A DNA stretch of 41,690 nt from Spirochaetaceae bacterium (GCA_025358255.1 JANYKC010000058.1:1-41690), one strand, 5' to 3'; shown: positions 32,514 to 41,637, counted from the stretch's first letter. The notes: a model not told the origin generated them from the sequence alone. Program-made: numbers and translations.

Positions 32514-32545
32514 ATGCACGGGAAGGAAAAGAGTCCACCGTGCAT
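32514..32545. promoter_or_regulatory. Inverted repeat upstream of the peptide transporter operon
   Basis: ATGCACGG (32514-32521), 16 bp, CCGTGCAT (32538-32545): a perfect 8-bp dyad ending just before the ribosome binding site CGGAGGT of the binding-protein gene. Centre-to-centre half-site spacing is 24 bp. It may be an operator for the adjacent NarL-type regulator or an RNA hairpin that affects initiation. Confidence 0.5.
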
Positions 32546-32563
32546 CACGGAGGTAGAATCTTG

Positions 32564-34159
32564 ATGCGGAATCGCAGCTCTTCGCCCCTCGCCCTCGCCC
32601 GGCTCCTTGCCGTGGCGGCCATCCTCGCCCTCTCTTCCTCGGCTTGGGCGCAGACCACGCTCAAGGTAGGACTTGCCACCGAGCCCGCCTCCCTCGATCC
32701 CCAGTTCTCGACGACAGGAGCCACGCAGCAGGCTTCACAGCAGATCTTCGAGACCATCGTGGGAAGGGACAGGTTCCTGCAGCCGGCCCCGGCACTGGCC
32801 CTCTCCTGGACCATGGTCGATCCCCTCACCTGGGAGCTCAAGCTTCGCCCCAACGTGAAGTTCCACGACGGCAGCGATTTCTCCGCCGCGGATGTCATCT
32901 TCTCCATCAAGCGCATACCGGGTCTGGCGGATTCACCTTCGAGCTACAAGCGCAATGTCGCCGCGATCAAGGATTGCGTCGAGCTTGACCCCCTCACCGT
33001 CCGCATCCTCCTCAAGTCCCCCTCTCCCCAGCTTGCCCTTGACCTCTCCTTCATCTATGTCGTCTCGGACAAGACCCCCAGCGACGCCACTACCGATGAT
33101 TTCAACAAGGGCAAGTATGTCGTCGGCACCGGTCCCTTCAAGTTCGTCGAATGGGTCAGGGGCGATCGACTGGTCGTCGAGAGATTCGCCGCCTATTGGG
33201 GCAGGAAATCCTCCTTTGACCGCGTGATCTTCCGTCCCATCACGAGCGATCCTTCCCGTGTCGCTGCCCTCCTTGCCGGAGACGTGGACATGATCGACCA
33301 GGTCTCTCCCGTCGACCAGGAAAGGCTCAGGAAGGACACCCGGCTCTCCGTGCTATCCATGCCGGCGGCGACGATGATGTACATCCATATGGACACGAAC
33401 CGGGACCTGACGCCCTTCGTCAAGGCCAAGGACGGCTCCGCCCTGGACAAGAACCCCCTGAAGGATCCGCGAGTCCGGGAGGCCCTATCCATAGCCATCA
33501 ACCGAGCCGCCCTCTGCGACCGCATCCTCGGCGGCGCCGCGGTGCCCGCCGGCCAGTTCGTGCCCGAAGGCATGGTCGGCTACGCACCCGATCTCAAGCC
33601 GGACAGCTATGACGCCGAGAGGGCCAAGAAGCTCCTCGCCGACGCGGGATATCCCAATGGCTTCGCGATGACGATCCATGGTCCGAATGACCGCTACCTC
33701 AATGACGAGCAGGTGACCCAGACGATAGGGCAGTTCTTCGCGCGCATCGGCATCGAAATCAAGGTCCAGGCCCTTCCCTATTCGGTCTTCAGCACCGCGG
33801 CGACGAACCTCGAGTACTCGATCTTCCTCATGGGATTCGGGAACACCACGGGCGACTCGGCCCGAGGCATGACGGCAGTGCTCGCCACATTCGACAAGGC
33901 GACGGGCAATGGCGCCAACAACCGCGGACGCTACTCCAACGCGGAGTTCGACCGGCTCATCAAGGAGTCCTCGCTGGCTACGGACGCCAAGAAGCGGGAC
34001 CTCTTCCTCCAGGATGCCGCCAGGGTCGCCATCGGCAAGGACCGGGGCATCATCCCCCTCTATTACCAGACGACCACCTGGGCCTTGCGCAAGGGCTTCG
34101 TCTACGAGACCAGGATGGACGAATACACCCTGGCCAATTACGTGACCGTGGCGAAGTAA
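32564..34159 (+). CDS. Peptide/nickel-type ABC transporter substrate-binding protein (family 5)
   Basis: 531 residues from ATG 32564 (TTG 32561 is an alternative). A Sec signal peptide with cleavage after AWAQ precedes a family 5 extracellular solute-binding protein: TLKVGLATEPASLDPQFSTT at the mature N-terminus, WTMVDPLTWELKLRPNVKFH with the DGS element, and VREALSIAINRAALCDRILG in the second lobe. The family binds oligopeptides, dipeptides, glutathione or nickel; the linked permeases, two ATPases and an S15-type hydrolase favour peptides. A strong hairpin follows the gene, probably allowing more binding protein than permease to be made. Confidence 0.95.
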   Translation: MRNRSSSPLALARLLAVAAILALSSSAWAQTTLKVGLATEPASLDPQFSTTGATQQASQQIFETIVGRDRFLQPAPALALSWTMVDPLTWELKLRPNVKFHDGSDFSAADVIFSIKRIPGLADSPSSYKRNVAAIKDCVELDPLTVRILLKSPSPQLALDLSFIYVVSDKTPSDATTDDFNKGKYVVGTGPFKFVEWVRGDRLVVERFAAYWGRKSSFDRVIFRPITSDPSRVAALLAGDVDMIDQVSPVDQERLRKDTRLSVLSMPAATMMYIHMDTNRDLTPFVKAKDGSALDKNPLKDPRVREALSIAINRAALCDRILGGAAVPAGQFVPEGMVGYAPDLKPDSYDAERAKKLLADAGYPNGFAMTIHGPNDRYLNDEQVTQTIGQFFARIGIEIKVQALPYSVFSTAATNLEYSIFLMGFGNTTGDSARGMTAVLATFDKATGNGANNRGRYSNAEFDRLIKESSLATDAKKRDLFLQDAARVAIGKDRGIIPLYYQTTTWALRKGFVYETRMDEYTLANYVTVAK

Positions 34160-34168
34160 GCCCGTCCC

Positions 34169-34194
34169 GGCCGGACAGGCCGTCCTGTCCGGCC
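34169..34194 (+). other. Strong intercistronic hairpin after the binding-protein gene
   Basis: GGCCGGACAGG, loop CCGT, CCTGTCCGGCC: a perfect 11-bp stem 9 bp after the stop codon, followed by TTGTCC rather than a U-run. Such structures commonly stabilise the upstream binding-protein mRNA or cause partial termination before the permease genes. Confidence 0.7.
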
Positions 34195-34275
34195 TTGTCC
34201 GGCCCTTCCAGGATTCCGCGGGAGTGTCCCGCGGAGGGAAACCCAAGCTTTTACCTACAAGGAAGCTCGAAGCCC

Positions 34276-35250
34276 GTGGCAGTATTCATCCTCAGGCGGC
34301 TCTCGCAGAGTGTCGTCCTTGTCCTCGTCATGTCCATGCTGGTCTTCCTCGGCGTCTTCGCGATAGGCGACCCGATAAACACCCTGGTCGCCCCCGACGC
34401 GACGGAAGAGGAGAGGCAGGCCATTGTCGTCCACTTCGGCCTCGACAAGCCGCTCTACGAGCAGTATGGCCGTTTCCTCGGTAACGCCCTGCGCGGCGAC
34501 CTGGGGCGCTCTTTCAAGTTCAACGAGCCTGCCCTGGCCCTGATCGCCCAACGCGTCCCTGCAACGCTCGAGCTGGCCTTCGCCTCCCTCCTCCTCACCG
34601 TGGTCCTGGGAATCCCCCTCGGCCTCTACGCGGGCTTCAGGCCCAACGCGAGATCGAGCCGGCTCATCATGGGCGTCTCCGCTTTCGGCTTCTCGGTCCC
34701 GGCATTCTGGCTCGGCCTCATGATGGTGATGCTTTTCTCGGTCTTCCTCGGATGGCTTCCCGCCTCCGGCAGGGGCACGACGGTGGCCATCCTTGGCATC
34801 CCCGTCAGCTTCCTCACCTGGGACGGCCTCAAGCACATGATCCTTCCCGTGATCAACCTCGCGGCCTTCAAGCTTTCCCTCATCATCAGGCTGACCAGGG
34901 CCGGGACCCAAGAGGTCGTCATGAGCGACTACGTGAAATACGCCAAGGCCAAGGGCCTCCGCAACGGCCGCATCGTCCTGGTGCACGTCCTCAAGAACAC
35001 GCTTATCCCCATAACGACGGTGCTGGGACTCGAGTTCGGGCGGACCATCGCCTTCGCCGTCGTGACCGAGACCATCTTCGCGTGGCCCGGGATGGGAAAG
35101 CTCATAATTGACAGCATCTCTGTCCTTGACAGGCCGGTCATCGTCGCCTATCTCATGTTGATCGTCGTCATGTTCATCGTCATAAACCTGGTGGTCGACA
35201 TCATCTATTCCACCCTCGACCCGAGGATGCGCCTGGAGGACCAGCGATGA
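34276..35250 (+). CDS. Peptide ABC transporter permease (DppB/OppB type)
   Basis: 324 residues from GTG 34276, where the protein begins MAVFILRRLSQSVVLVLVMS, typical of DppB/OppB. Six membrane helices, a periplasmic loop with the DLGRSFKFN element, and the cytoplasmic EAA-type coupling loop SDYVKYAKAKGLRNGRIVLV followed by HVLKNTLIPI that contacts the ATPase. The region ETIFAWPGMGKLIIDSISVL and a C-terminal LDPRMR are also family traits. It overlaps the next gene by ATGA. Confidence 0.94.
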   Translation: MAVFILRRLSQSVVLVLVMSMLVFLGVFAIGDPINTLVAPDATEEERQAIVVHFGLDKPLYEQYGRFLGNALRGDLGRSFKFNEPALALIAQRVPATLELAFASLLLTVVLGIPLGLYAGFRPNARSSRLIMGVSAFGFSVPAFWLGLMMVMLFSVFLGWLPASGRGTTVAILGIPVSFLTWDGLKHMILPVINLAAFKLSLIIRLTRAGTQEVVMSDYVKYAKAKGLRNGRIVLVHVLKNTLIPITTVLGLEFGRTIAFAVVTETIFAWPGMGKLIIDSISVLDRPVIVAYLMLIVVMFIVINLVVDIIYSTLDPRMRLEDQR

Positions 35251-36149
35251 GCGATATAGCACTGCGCGTCCCGTTCCGCGACCGGCCCTTGGGCAGGTCC
35301 CTCGCCGAGTACCGTGAGAGTCCGGGCGCCGTCGCCGCTTTCGTCGTGACCCTGCTTGTCCTCCTCGCTGCCCTCTTCGCCAGCCAGCTCTCGCCGCAGG
35401 ATCCCTACGACCTCTCCAAGCTCGACCTCATGGACGGCACGCTCCCCCCGATGTCCAAGAGCCTCGCCGGCGCCACCTACGCCCTCGGCACGGACGAGCA
35501 GGGCCGGGACATGCTCTCCGCGATCCTCTATGGCCTCAGGATAAGCCTGACCGTGGGCGTGGTGAGCACGGTCATCGCCTTCGCCCTGGGATCCTCGCTC
35601 GGCATCTATGCCGCATACCGCGGGGGACGTTTCGACTCCTTCCTGATGCGCGTGGTCGACCTCCAGCTGTCTTTCCCTGCCCTCCTCATAGCCCTGGTCC
35701 TCCTCGTCGTCCTGGGGCAGGGCATGGGCAAGATAACCCTGGCCCTTGTCATCGTGCACTGGGCCTATTTCGCCCGCGCGGCCAGAGGCAGCGCGTTGGC
35801 CGAGCGGGGGAAGGAATACATCGAGGCCGCGCGGGCCTTGCGCCTTTCCGACGTGCGCATAGTCTTCCGCCACCTCCTTCCCAACGTCATGCCATCCCTT
35901 ATCGTCATAGCCACGACGATGGTGGCCCGCGCCATCTCCACCGAGGCGACCCTCTCCTTCCTCGGCATCGGCCTTCCCATAACCGAGCCCTCCCTCGGCC
36001 TCCTCATCTCCAACGGCTTCCGTTACCTGCTCTCGGGGAAGTACTGGATCAGCTTCTACCCTGGCATAGCCCTCGTCATCGCCATCATCGCGATCAACAT
36101 CATGGGCGATCGCCTGCGCGACGTCCTCAATCCGAGGCTGAAGAAATGA
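35247..36149 (+). CDS. Peptide ABC transporter permease (DppC/OppC type)
   Basis: 300 residues; start overlaps the preceding stop by 4 bp. A hydrophobic N-terminal helix (AAFVVTLLVLLAALFASQLS) is followed by the family stretch LGTDEQGRDMLSAILYGLRI, further helices, and the EAA coupling loop KEYIEAARALRLSDVRIVFR with HLLPNVMPSLIV, then TLSFLGIGLPITEPSLGLLI. The C-terminus MGDRLRDVLNPRLKK is characteristic of DppC. It pairs with the upstream DppB-type protein to form the membrane channel and overlaps the ATPase gene by 4 bp. Confidence 0.95.
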   Translation: MSDIALRVPFRDRPLGRSLAEYRESPGAVAAFVVTLLVLLAALFASQLSPQDPYDLSKLDLMDGTLPPMSKSLAGATYALGTDEQGRDMLSAILYGLRISLTVGVVSTVIAFALGSSLGIYAAYRGGRFDSFLMRVVDLQLSFPALLIALVLLVVLGQGMGKITLALVIVHWAYFARAARGSALAERGKEYIEAARALRLSDVRIVFRHLLPNVMPSLIVIATTMVARAISTEATLSFLGIGLPITEPSLGLLISNGFRYLLSGKYWISFYPGIALVIAIIAINIMGDRLRDVLNPRLKK

Positions 36150-37126
36150 GCGCAGGCAGCAACCTCAGCGTCGAAGGGCTCCGGACGCACTTTTTCACCA
36201 AGGCCGGTGTCGTCAAGGCCGTGGATGACGTGTCGTTCAGCCTTGCGCCCGGCGAAGTGATGGGCTTGGTCGGAGAGTCGGGATCGGGCAAGAGCGTGAC
36301 GGGCTTTTCCCTCCTCGGCCTTGTCGACGCGCCCGGAAAGGTCGTGGGCGGCAGGATCCTTTTCAAGGGCCAGGACCTGGCCGCCATGTCCGACGAACAG
36401 CGGCGGAGGATGCGCGGTTCCCGGATGGCTGCCATCTTCCAGGATCCGCTCATGACCCTCAACCCCGTCCTTCGCATCGAGACCCAGATGGTCGAGACCA
36501 TACTCGCCCACCAGGCGCTCCCGCGCGCGGAGGCGAGGAAGAGGTCCATAGCCGCGCTTGAGCGCGTTGGCATCCCCGCGGCCGAGGAGAGGCTCTCCGC
36601 ATATCCGCACCAGTTCTCGGGCGGGATGAGACAGCGCGTGTGCATCGCCATCGCCCTCCTGAACGACCCCGACCTCATCATCGCGGACGAGCCGACGACT
36701 GCCCTGGATGTGACGATACAGGCCCAGATCCTCCACGAGATGCGTGCCCTCTGCGCGGGCTCAGGCACCTCCCTCATCTGGATCACCCATGACCTGTCCG
36801 TCGTAGCGGGACTCGCGGACAAGATCTGCGTCATGTATGCGGGCCGGATTGTCGAGCGCGGCGACGTGGACGAGGTCCTCGACCGCCCATTGCACCCCTA
36901 CACGAGGGGCCTCATCGCCTCCCTCCCTTCCCGGAGCGAGCGGGGCCAGGCCCTCTACCAGATACCGGGAATGACGCCCTCCCTCCTCGGCCTGGGAGAG
37001 GGATGCGCCTTCCGGGACCGTTGTCCCCGCGCGGATGCCTCCTGCCTGGACTCGCCGCCCGAGAGGGTGGTGAGCGAGGGCAGGACCTGCCGCTGCTTCC
37101 ATCCCCACGAAGGAGAACCATCCTAA
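36146..37126 (+). CDS. Peptide ABC transporter ATP-binding protein (DppD/OppD type)
   Basis: 326 residues. Walker A is GESGSGKS, the Q-loop IFQDPLMTLNP, the signature SGGMRQR, Walker B LIIADEPTTALDVT, and the H-loop WITHDLS. The C-terminal oligopeptide extension with a cysteine-rich motif (CAFRDRCPRADASC) is present; in relatives this region may bind a [4Fe-4S] cluster. It energises transport together with the following DppF-type protein. Start overlaps the permease stop by ATGA. Confidence 0.95.
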   Translation: MSAGSNLSVEGLRTHFFTKAGVVKAVDDVSFSLAPGEVMGLVGESGSGKSVTGFSLLGLVDAPGKVVGGRILFKGQDLAAMSDEQRRRMRGSRMAAIFQDPLMTLNPVLRIETQMVETILAHQALPRAEARKRSIAALERVGIPAAEERLSAYPHQFSGGMRQRVCIAIALLNDPDLIIADEPTTALDVTIQAQILHEMRALCAGSGTSLIWITHDLSVVAGLADKICVMYAGRIVERGDVDEVLDRPLHPYTRGLIASLPSRSERGQALYQIPGMTPSLLGLGEGCAFRDRCPRADASCLDSPPERVVSEGRTCRCFHPHEGEPS

Positions 37127-38149
37127 ATGATCCAGGAGCCACAGCTGAAGGTGGGCGAGACCTTGCTCGTCGTGGATCGCCTTTCGAGGCAGTTCGGACG
37201 CGACCTGGGCCTTGTCGAGAAAGCCGCCAGGCGCATGGGCGCGAAGGTGGAAGCGCGCAAGGTCAGGGCCGTGGACGACGTGAGCTTCAGCCTGGCCAAA
37301 GGCGAGGTCGTCGGTCTTGTCGGCGAGTCGGGCTGCGGCAAGTCCACCCTGGGGAGGATGGTCGCAGGCCTCATCAGGGCGACGGGCGGCAGTGTCGCCT
37401 ATCGCGGCGCCGACCCTTCCCGCGCCCGCACGAGGGAGGAGAGGCTCCGTGCCCTCAGAATACAGATGATCTTCCAGGATCCCTACGCCTCCCTCAACCC
37501 GAGGATGAAGGTCAAGGACATAATCGGAGAGGCGCCCTTGGTCCATGGACTGGTGGACAGGGCTGGCCTGCCCGGACGGGTCGCCCAGGTGATGCAGCGC
37601 TGCGGCCTTGATCCCGCATTCATGGAACGCTACCCCCACCAGTTCTCGGGCGGCCAGCGCCAGCGCGTGGGCATTGCCCGTGCCCTCGCCGTGGACCCCG
37701 AATTCATCGTCGCCGATGAGGCGGTCGCCTCCCTCGACGTGTCGATCCAGGCCCAGATCCTCAACCTTTTCATGAAGCTCCGCGAGGAGCTCGGTCTCTC
37801 CTATCTTTTCGTGAGCCATTCCATCGGCGTCGTGAAGCACATATCCGACCGCGTCATGGTGATGTACCTCGGCCGGCTTGTGGAGGAGGGCAGGGCCGAT
37901 GAGCTTTTCGCCTCCCCGAACCATCCCTACACGGTGGCCCTCCTCAGGGAAGTCCCGACAATCGACGATCGGCAAGCCGACTACAGCCCGCTCGCCGGCG
38001 AGATACCTTCCCCCCTCGATCCACCGACGGGATGCCACTTCCACCCCCGTTGCCCCCACTCGATGCCGCGCTGCTCCATGGAAGCGCCGGTGCTCAAGGA
38101 GGTGGCGCCCGGCAGGCGGGCAGCTTGCCACCTCAACGACGTCCTCTAG
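37127..38149 (+). CDS. Peptide ABC transporter ATP-binding protein (DppF/OppF type)
   Basis: 340 residues, ATG directly after the preceding TAA. Walker A GESGCGKS, Q-loop IFQDPYASLNPRM, signature SGGQRQR, Walker B FIVADEAVASLDVS, and H-loop FVSHSIG. Walker B reads ADEAVAS in place of the common ADEPVSA, which keeps the catalytic glutamate. The usual HDL of the H-loop reads HSI. The C-terminal GCHFHPRCPHSMPRC cysteine motif is conserved. It is the second ATPase of the heterodimer. Confidence 0.95.
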   Translation: MIQEPQLKVGETLLVVDRLSRQFGRDLGLVEKAARRMGAKVEARKVRAVDDVSFSLAKGEVVGLVGESGCGKSTLGRMVAGLIRATGGSVAYRGADPSRARTREERLRALRIQMIFQDPYASLNPRMKVKDIIGEAPLVHGLVDRAGLPGRVAQVMQRCGLDPAFMERYPHQFSGGQRQRVGIARALAVDPEFIVADEAVASLDVSIQAQILNLFMKLREELGLSYLFVSHSIGVVKHISDRVMVMYLGRLVEEGRADELFASPNHPYTVALLREVPTIDDRQADYSPLAGEIPSPLDPPTGCHFHPRCPHSMPRCSMEAPVLKEVAPGRRAACHLNDVL

Positions 38150-38172
38150 CGCGGTCAAGACGGAGAAACACG

Positions 38173-40071
38173 ATGGAGAATGAAAGCTTCCCTGGGATGG
38201 TCCTCTCGAGCGATATCATGGTCGCCATGAGGGACGGCGTCCGCCTCGCCACCGACCTCTATCTCCCTGCCAGCGCGGGCAAGGTCGCCCCAGGGGCCTT
38301 CCCCGTCATTCTCGAGAGGACGCCCTACGACAAGGGGTCTCCATCCCGCTCGGAAAGGTCAATCGTCGACCCGAAACCCCTCTCCCGCGCCGAAGTGGCG
38401 CGTTTTTTCGTCTCGCGCGGCTATGCCTTCGTCTACCAGGACTGCAGGGGTACGCACAATTCAGAAGGTCGTTTCGTGAAGTACCTCTCCGATGGCGAGG
38501 ACGGCTTTGACACGATGGCGTGGATCCTTGGGCAGGACTGGTGCGACGGCAAGATCGGCACGATGGGGCTCTCCTACGCCGCCCATACCCAGGTCGCGGC
38601 GGCCTGTCTTGCGCCTGCGGGACTGGCGGCCATGTTCGTGGATTCAGGCGGTTTCTCGGATGCCTACCAGGGCGGCATCCGCCAGGGCGGGGCCTTCGAA
38701 CTCAAGCAGGCCACCTGGGCCTACCGGCAGGCGCTTGAGAGCCCCGAAGCCAAGGCCGATCCCCTCCTCCGTTCCGCCCTCGAGGCTGAGGACATCGCCG
38801 CCTGGTTCACGAGGATGCCTTGGCGGAAAGGGCAATCGCCCCTGCGCTGGGTCCCCGAGTTCGAGGACTACCTTTTCGAGCAGTGGGGCAACGCCGACTA
38901 CGGGGAGTACTGGAGGAAGGTCGGCATCTGCGCCAAGGCCTTCTGGGATGGTTTCGCGGACGTCCCGATGGTGTTTATGTCGAGTTGGTATGATCCCTAT
39001 CCGCGCACCGCGGCCGACAACTTCGTCGGGCTGTCGGCGCGCAAGGAATCGCCCGTCTCCCTCATCCTTGGCCCATGGACCCATGGGGACCGCTGCCTCT
39101 CCTGGGCCGGGGAGGTGGACTTCGGACCGGCAGCCACCCTGGAGGGCAACCTCGCCCCTGGCTTCCTCGAGCTTCGTCTTGGCTTTTTCGAGCGCTGGCT
39201 CAAGGGCAGGGACGGGGATGGTGGGGAGGCCGGCCATGGCCTCGCAGGTCCGGCTGGATCCATCCCACGCGTGAGCTACTTCCGGATGGGTGGCGGCAGC
39301 GGGAGGCGGAACGCCGAGGGACGCATGGACCATGGCGGTCGGTGGCAAGAATCCGCGGACTGGCCGCCCCCCGGCACGGTCGAACGCGAATACTACCTCC
39401 GCGCAGATGGGCTCCTCTCCGTCGAATCCCCGAAAATGGAAGGTGATCGCCTCGTCTATTCCTACGATCCTCAGAAGCCCGTGCCCTCCATCGGCGGGTG
39501 CATCACCTCGGGCGAGCCTGTCATGCGGGGCGGCGCCTGGAACCAGGTCGAGGGCCCGCGCATCTTCGGCTGCACGCCCCCCTTCCTTCCCCTCTCGTCG
39601 CGTCCGGATATCCTTGTTTTCGAGACCGATGTCCTTGGGGATGGCCTGGAGGTGACGGGCCCGGTGAGCGCCATCCTTTGGGTCTCATCCGATTGCCCAG
39701 ACACGGATTTCACGATCAAGCTCATCGACCTGTATCCGCCAAACCCCGACTATCCGCAGGGATTCGCGATGAACCTCTGCGATGGCATTCTCAGGGCGCG
39801 TTACAGGGATTCCTGGGAGAAGCCGGTGATGATGGAGGCCGGCAAGGTCTATGAGCTCAGGATTGATGCCTTCCCGACGAGCAATTGGTTCGCCAAGGGA
39901 CACCGGATCCGCCTCGATGTGTCAAGTTCCAACTTTCCCCATTTCGATCTCAACCCGAACACGGGCGAGGCGGCGGCGGTCGGTCGGCATTCGAGGATAG
40001 CCACCAACACGATCTGGATAGATCCCTCAAGGCCGTCCCGCCTCCTCCTGCCCACGCCGGCCGCTACTTGA
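38173..40071 (+). CDS. CocE/NonD-type hydrolase (X-Pro dipeptidyl-peptidase S15 family)
   Basis: 632 residues from ATG 38173, with CGGAG 7 nt upstream. An alpha/beta-hydrolase domain with the triad S134 (GTMGLSYAAHTQ), D274 (SSWYDPYPRTAADN) and H304 (LGPWTHGDRC) is followed by the C-terminal jelly-roll domain of the S15 family (FPTSNWFAKGHRIRLDVSSS, then NFPHFDLNPNTGE). No signal peptide, so it is probably cytoplasmic. Members include X-prolyl dipeptidyl peptidases, cocaine esterase and glutaryl-7-ACA acylase; the position as last gene of a peptide uptake operon favours a peptidase or amidase acting on imported substrates. The 3' end overlaps the convergent SBP gene by 8 bp. Confidence 0.9.
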   Translation: MENESFPGMVLSSDIMVAMRDGVRLATDLYLPASAGKVAPGAFPVILERTPYDKGSPSRSERSIVDPKPLSRAEVARFFVSRGYAFVYQDCRGTHNSEGRFVKYLSDGEDGFDTMAWILGQDWCDGKIGTMGLSYAAHTQVAAACLAPAGLAAMFVDSGGFSDAYQGGIRQGGAFELKQATWAYRQALESPEAKADPLLRSALEAEDIAAWFTRMPWRKGQSPLRWVPEFEDYLFEQWGNADYGEYWRKVGICAKAFWDGFADVPMVFMSSWYDPYPRTAADNFVGLSARKESPVSLILGPWTHGDRCLSWAGEVDFGPAATLEGNLAPGFLELRLGFFERWLKGRDGDGGEAGHGLAGPAGSIPRVSYFRMGGGSGRRNAEGRMDHGGRWQESADWPPPGTVEREYYLRADGLLSVESPKMEGDRLVYSYDPQKPVPSIGGCITSGEPVMRGGAWNQVEGPRIFGCTPPFLPLSSRPDILVFETDVLGDGLEVTGPVSAILWVSSDCPDTDFTIKLIDLYPPNPDYPQGFAMNLCDGILRARYRDSWEKPVMMEAGKVYELRIDAFPTSNWFAKGHRIRLDVSSSNFPHFDLNPNTGEAAAVGRHSRIATNTIWIDPSRPSRLLLPTPAAT

Positions 40072-40792
40072 TATAGGACTTGAAAATCGCCGCATAGCTC
40101 CCGTTGTCCCTGAGCTTTTTCAGCGCCACGTTGAACTTGTCGCGGATTTCCTTGCTCGCGAATGCGACCTTGTAGGCGGTCGGGGGGAATATCTCGGATA
40201 CCTGGACTTCGGCGCCCGTGTCGATATCGGTGGTCTTGGAGCGGAAGTACTTGAAGATGTTCACGTCCATGATGATCACGTCGGCCCTGCCCGCAAAGAG
40301 GAGCTTAACCTGGGCAAGCTGGTCGGCGACCTCGGAGTACCTTGAATTGGCCTTGGCCATGGCCGCGAATTCGGTCCCGAGGTAATCCGGTGCCTGCTGG
40401 AAGGCAACGACGCTATAGGAGGCGAGGTCGGCAGGCTTCGCGATCTTCGCCCCCTTGGACTTGAGGCTGACCGCCACATTCTGGTAGGTGATATGTGAGT
40501 CGCTGTAGAATACGCCGGTCAGCCCCGAGCCTTCATTTATCGTGAGGGCAAGGTCCGCCGACTTGTTGGCCATGCTCACCGTGATCCGGGCGAAGGGGAC
40601 GAAGTCCAGCTTCATCTTGTATCCGGCAAGCTCGAGGGCCTGGCGGACTATGTCAGCCTCGAGCCCCTTGCCGGTCTCCTGGATGATGTAGGGCGGGAGG
40701 GCAAGGCCGACCGCCGCCTTCAGCTCTGCCTGCGAAAAAGCGGGGAAAATCGAGAGAATTAGGACGAAAAGGGCCAAGATGGGTTTGCGCAT
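40064..40792 (-). CDS. Extracellular solute-binding protein family 3 (amino-acid type)
   Basis: 242 residues. The signal peptide (MRKPILALFVLILSIFPAFS, then QAELK) precedes a family 3 binding fold: LALPPYIIQETGKGLEADIV, a central hinge and an end reading LKKLRDNGSYAAIFKSYIK. Conserved family features are the GLEADIV segment near residue 42 and the C-terminal G-x-Y-x-x-I-x-x-K-Y. No permease or ATPase is adjacent, so it is an orphan binding protein or a ligand sensor. GGAGG lies 8 nt before the start codon, and a promoter is visible upstream. Confidence 0.9.
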   Translation of the reverse strand: MRKPILALFVLILSIFPAFSQAELKAAVGLALPPYIIQETGKGLEADIVRQALELAGYKMKLDFVPFARITVSMANKSADLALTINEGSGLTGVFYSDSHITYQNVAVSLKSKGAKIAKPADLASYSVVAFQQAPDYLGTEFAAMAKANSRYSEVADQLAQVKLLFAGRADVIIMDVNIFKYFRSKTTDIDTGAEVQVSEIFPPTAYKVAFASKEIRDKFNVALKKLRDNGSYAAIFKSYIK

Positions 40793-40824
40793 TCAGAGAA
40801 CCTCCATTCCATAGAATATCCTTT

Positions 40825-40852
40825 ATATTAACCATTTCACTAAGATAGTCAA
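40825..40852 (-). promoter_or_regulatory. Promoter of the orphan solute-binding protein gene
   Basis: On the minus strand TTGACT (40852-40847), a 16-bp spacer and TAATAT (40830-40825), in an AT-rich stretch about 33 bp before the start codon. Beyond it, 40853-41202 holds nothing that I can identify. Confidence 0.6.
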
Positions 40853-41202
40853 ACTTCCATCACTCTCCTTTTTTCCATTTTCTGACCATCCACATGCCTC
40901 GGGGCGATACGCTATCGACCTACTTGGCATTGCAGGCTTGTCGCCGCGGCCTTGGGCGGCCCGCAGCGGCTTGCCTGTTGCGCGGGAGCGCGAACGCTTG
41001 CGAGGACATCTCCAAAATCGTGGGGGCTCCGGCGAGATCGGAAGCCCCGTCCGTCCAGGCTACGGAGCCGCGGCTGCAGGTCGACCGGCGATTCCTTGTT
41101 GTCTAGGCGGGAAGGCGAAAGTTTAGTCCCATCATATGGACCTCGACTCCTTGGGTTTTCCCGCCGCGCTGGCTTCCCTCTTCCTCGCGCCGTCTACATG
41201 CA

Positions 41203-41637
41203 TGGATTGGCATTGATCGCGAGGACGATGCGATCGACACCGTGATGGCGCGGCTTGCCATTGCTGTCGAAGATGCCTTGGGCAGGGCCATGGGCTTTGC
41301 CGGCGGGCCGGACTTTCCGATGACGCGCTCTGCCCTGCCCGCCGCCTTGGCTTCGCGCATAGCCGAGCCGGGAAAAGAGCTTGTGATCGTCATCGACTAT
41401 TTCCATAAGCTCCGCGATCCGGATGGCCGCTCTCTTGTCGCGTGCTTTTGCGACCTCCTTCCGCCCAAGGCCTACCTTCTCCTTACAAGCCGCGAGGGAC
41501 TTCTCTTTCCGGTCGCCTGCCCCCGCGCACGCGGCGAGCCCGCCCTGGGAGTGTCAGCGCCGATGATAAAATGCCGGAATTCGCCGACGAGAACTTGCCG
41601 GTTCCTGTCCAAGAATAAGGGGCTCGACCTCTTGTAG
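41203..41637 (+). pseudogene. Remnant of a MalT-like LuxR-family ATP-binding regulator
   Basis: One open frame of about 144 codons reads WIGIDREDDAIDTVMARLAI, then ELVIVIDYFHKLRDPDGRSL and LLPPKAYLLLTSREGLLFPV, ending in a stop at 41635. This follows the STAND ATPase part of MalT-type regulators in order: W-L-S-L-D-x-x-D-N motif, the Walker B V-I-D-D-Y-H (here VIDYFH), and L-x-L-x-L-x-T-S-R-x-x-P-P. The Walker A region, tetratricopeptide-like arm and LuxR helix-turn-helix are missing. An in-frame stop at 41104 lies upstream and no start signal is visible, so this is an internal fragment, cut at its 3' end close to the hairpin at 41619. Confidence 0.65.

Noticed and set aside
34255..35262. 335-codon minus-strand frame opposite the DppB-type permease
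   Set aside because: D, E, H-rich translation typical of an antisense shadow over a membrane protein gene.
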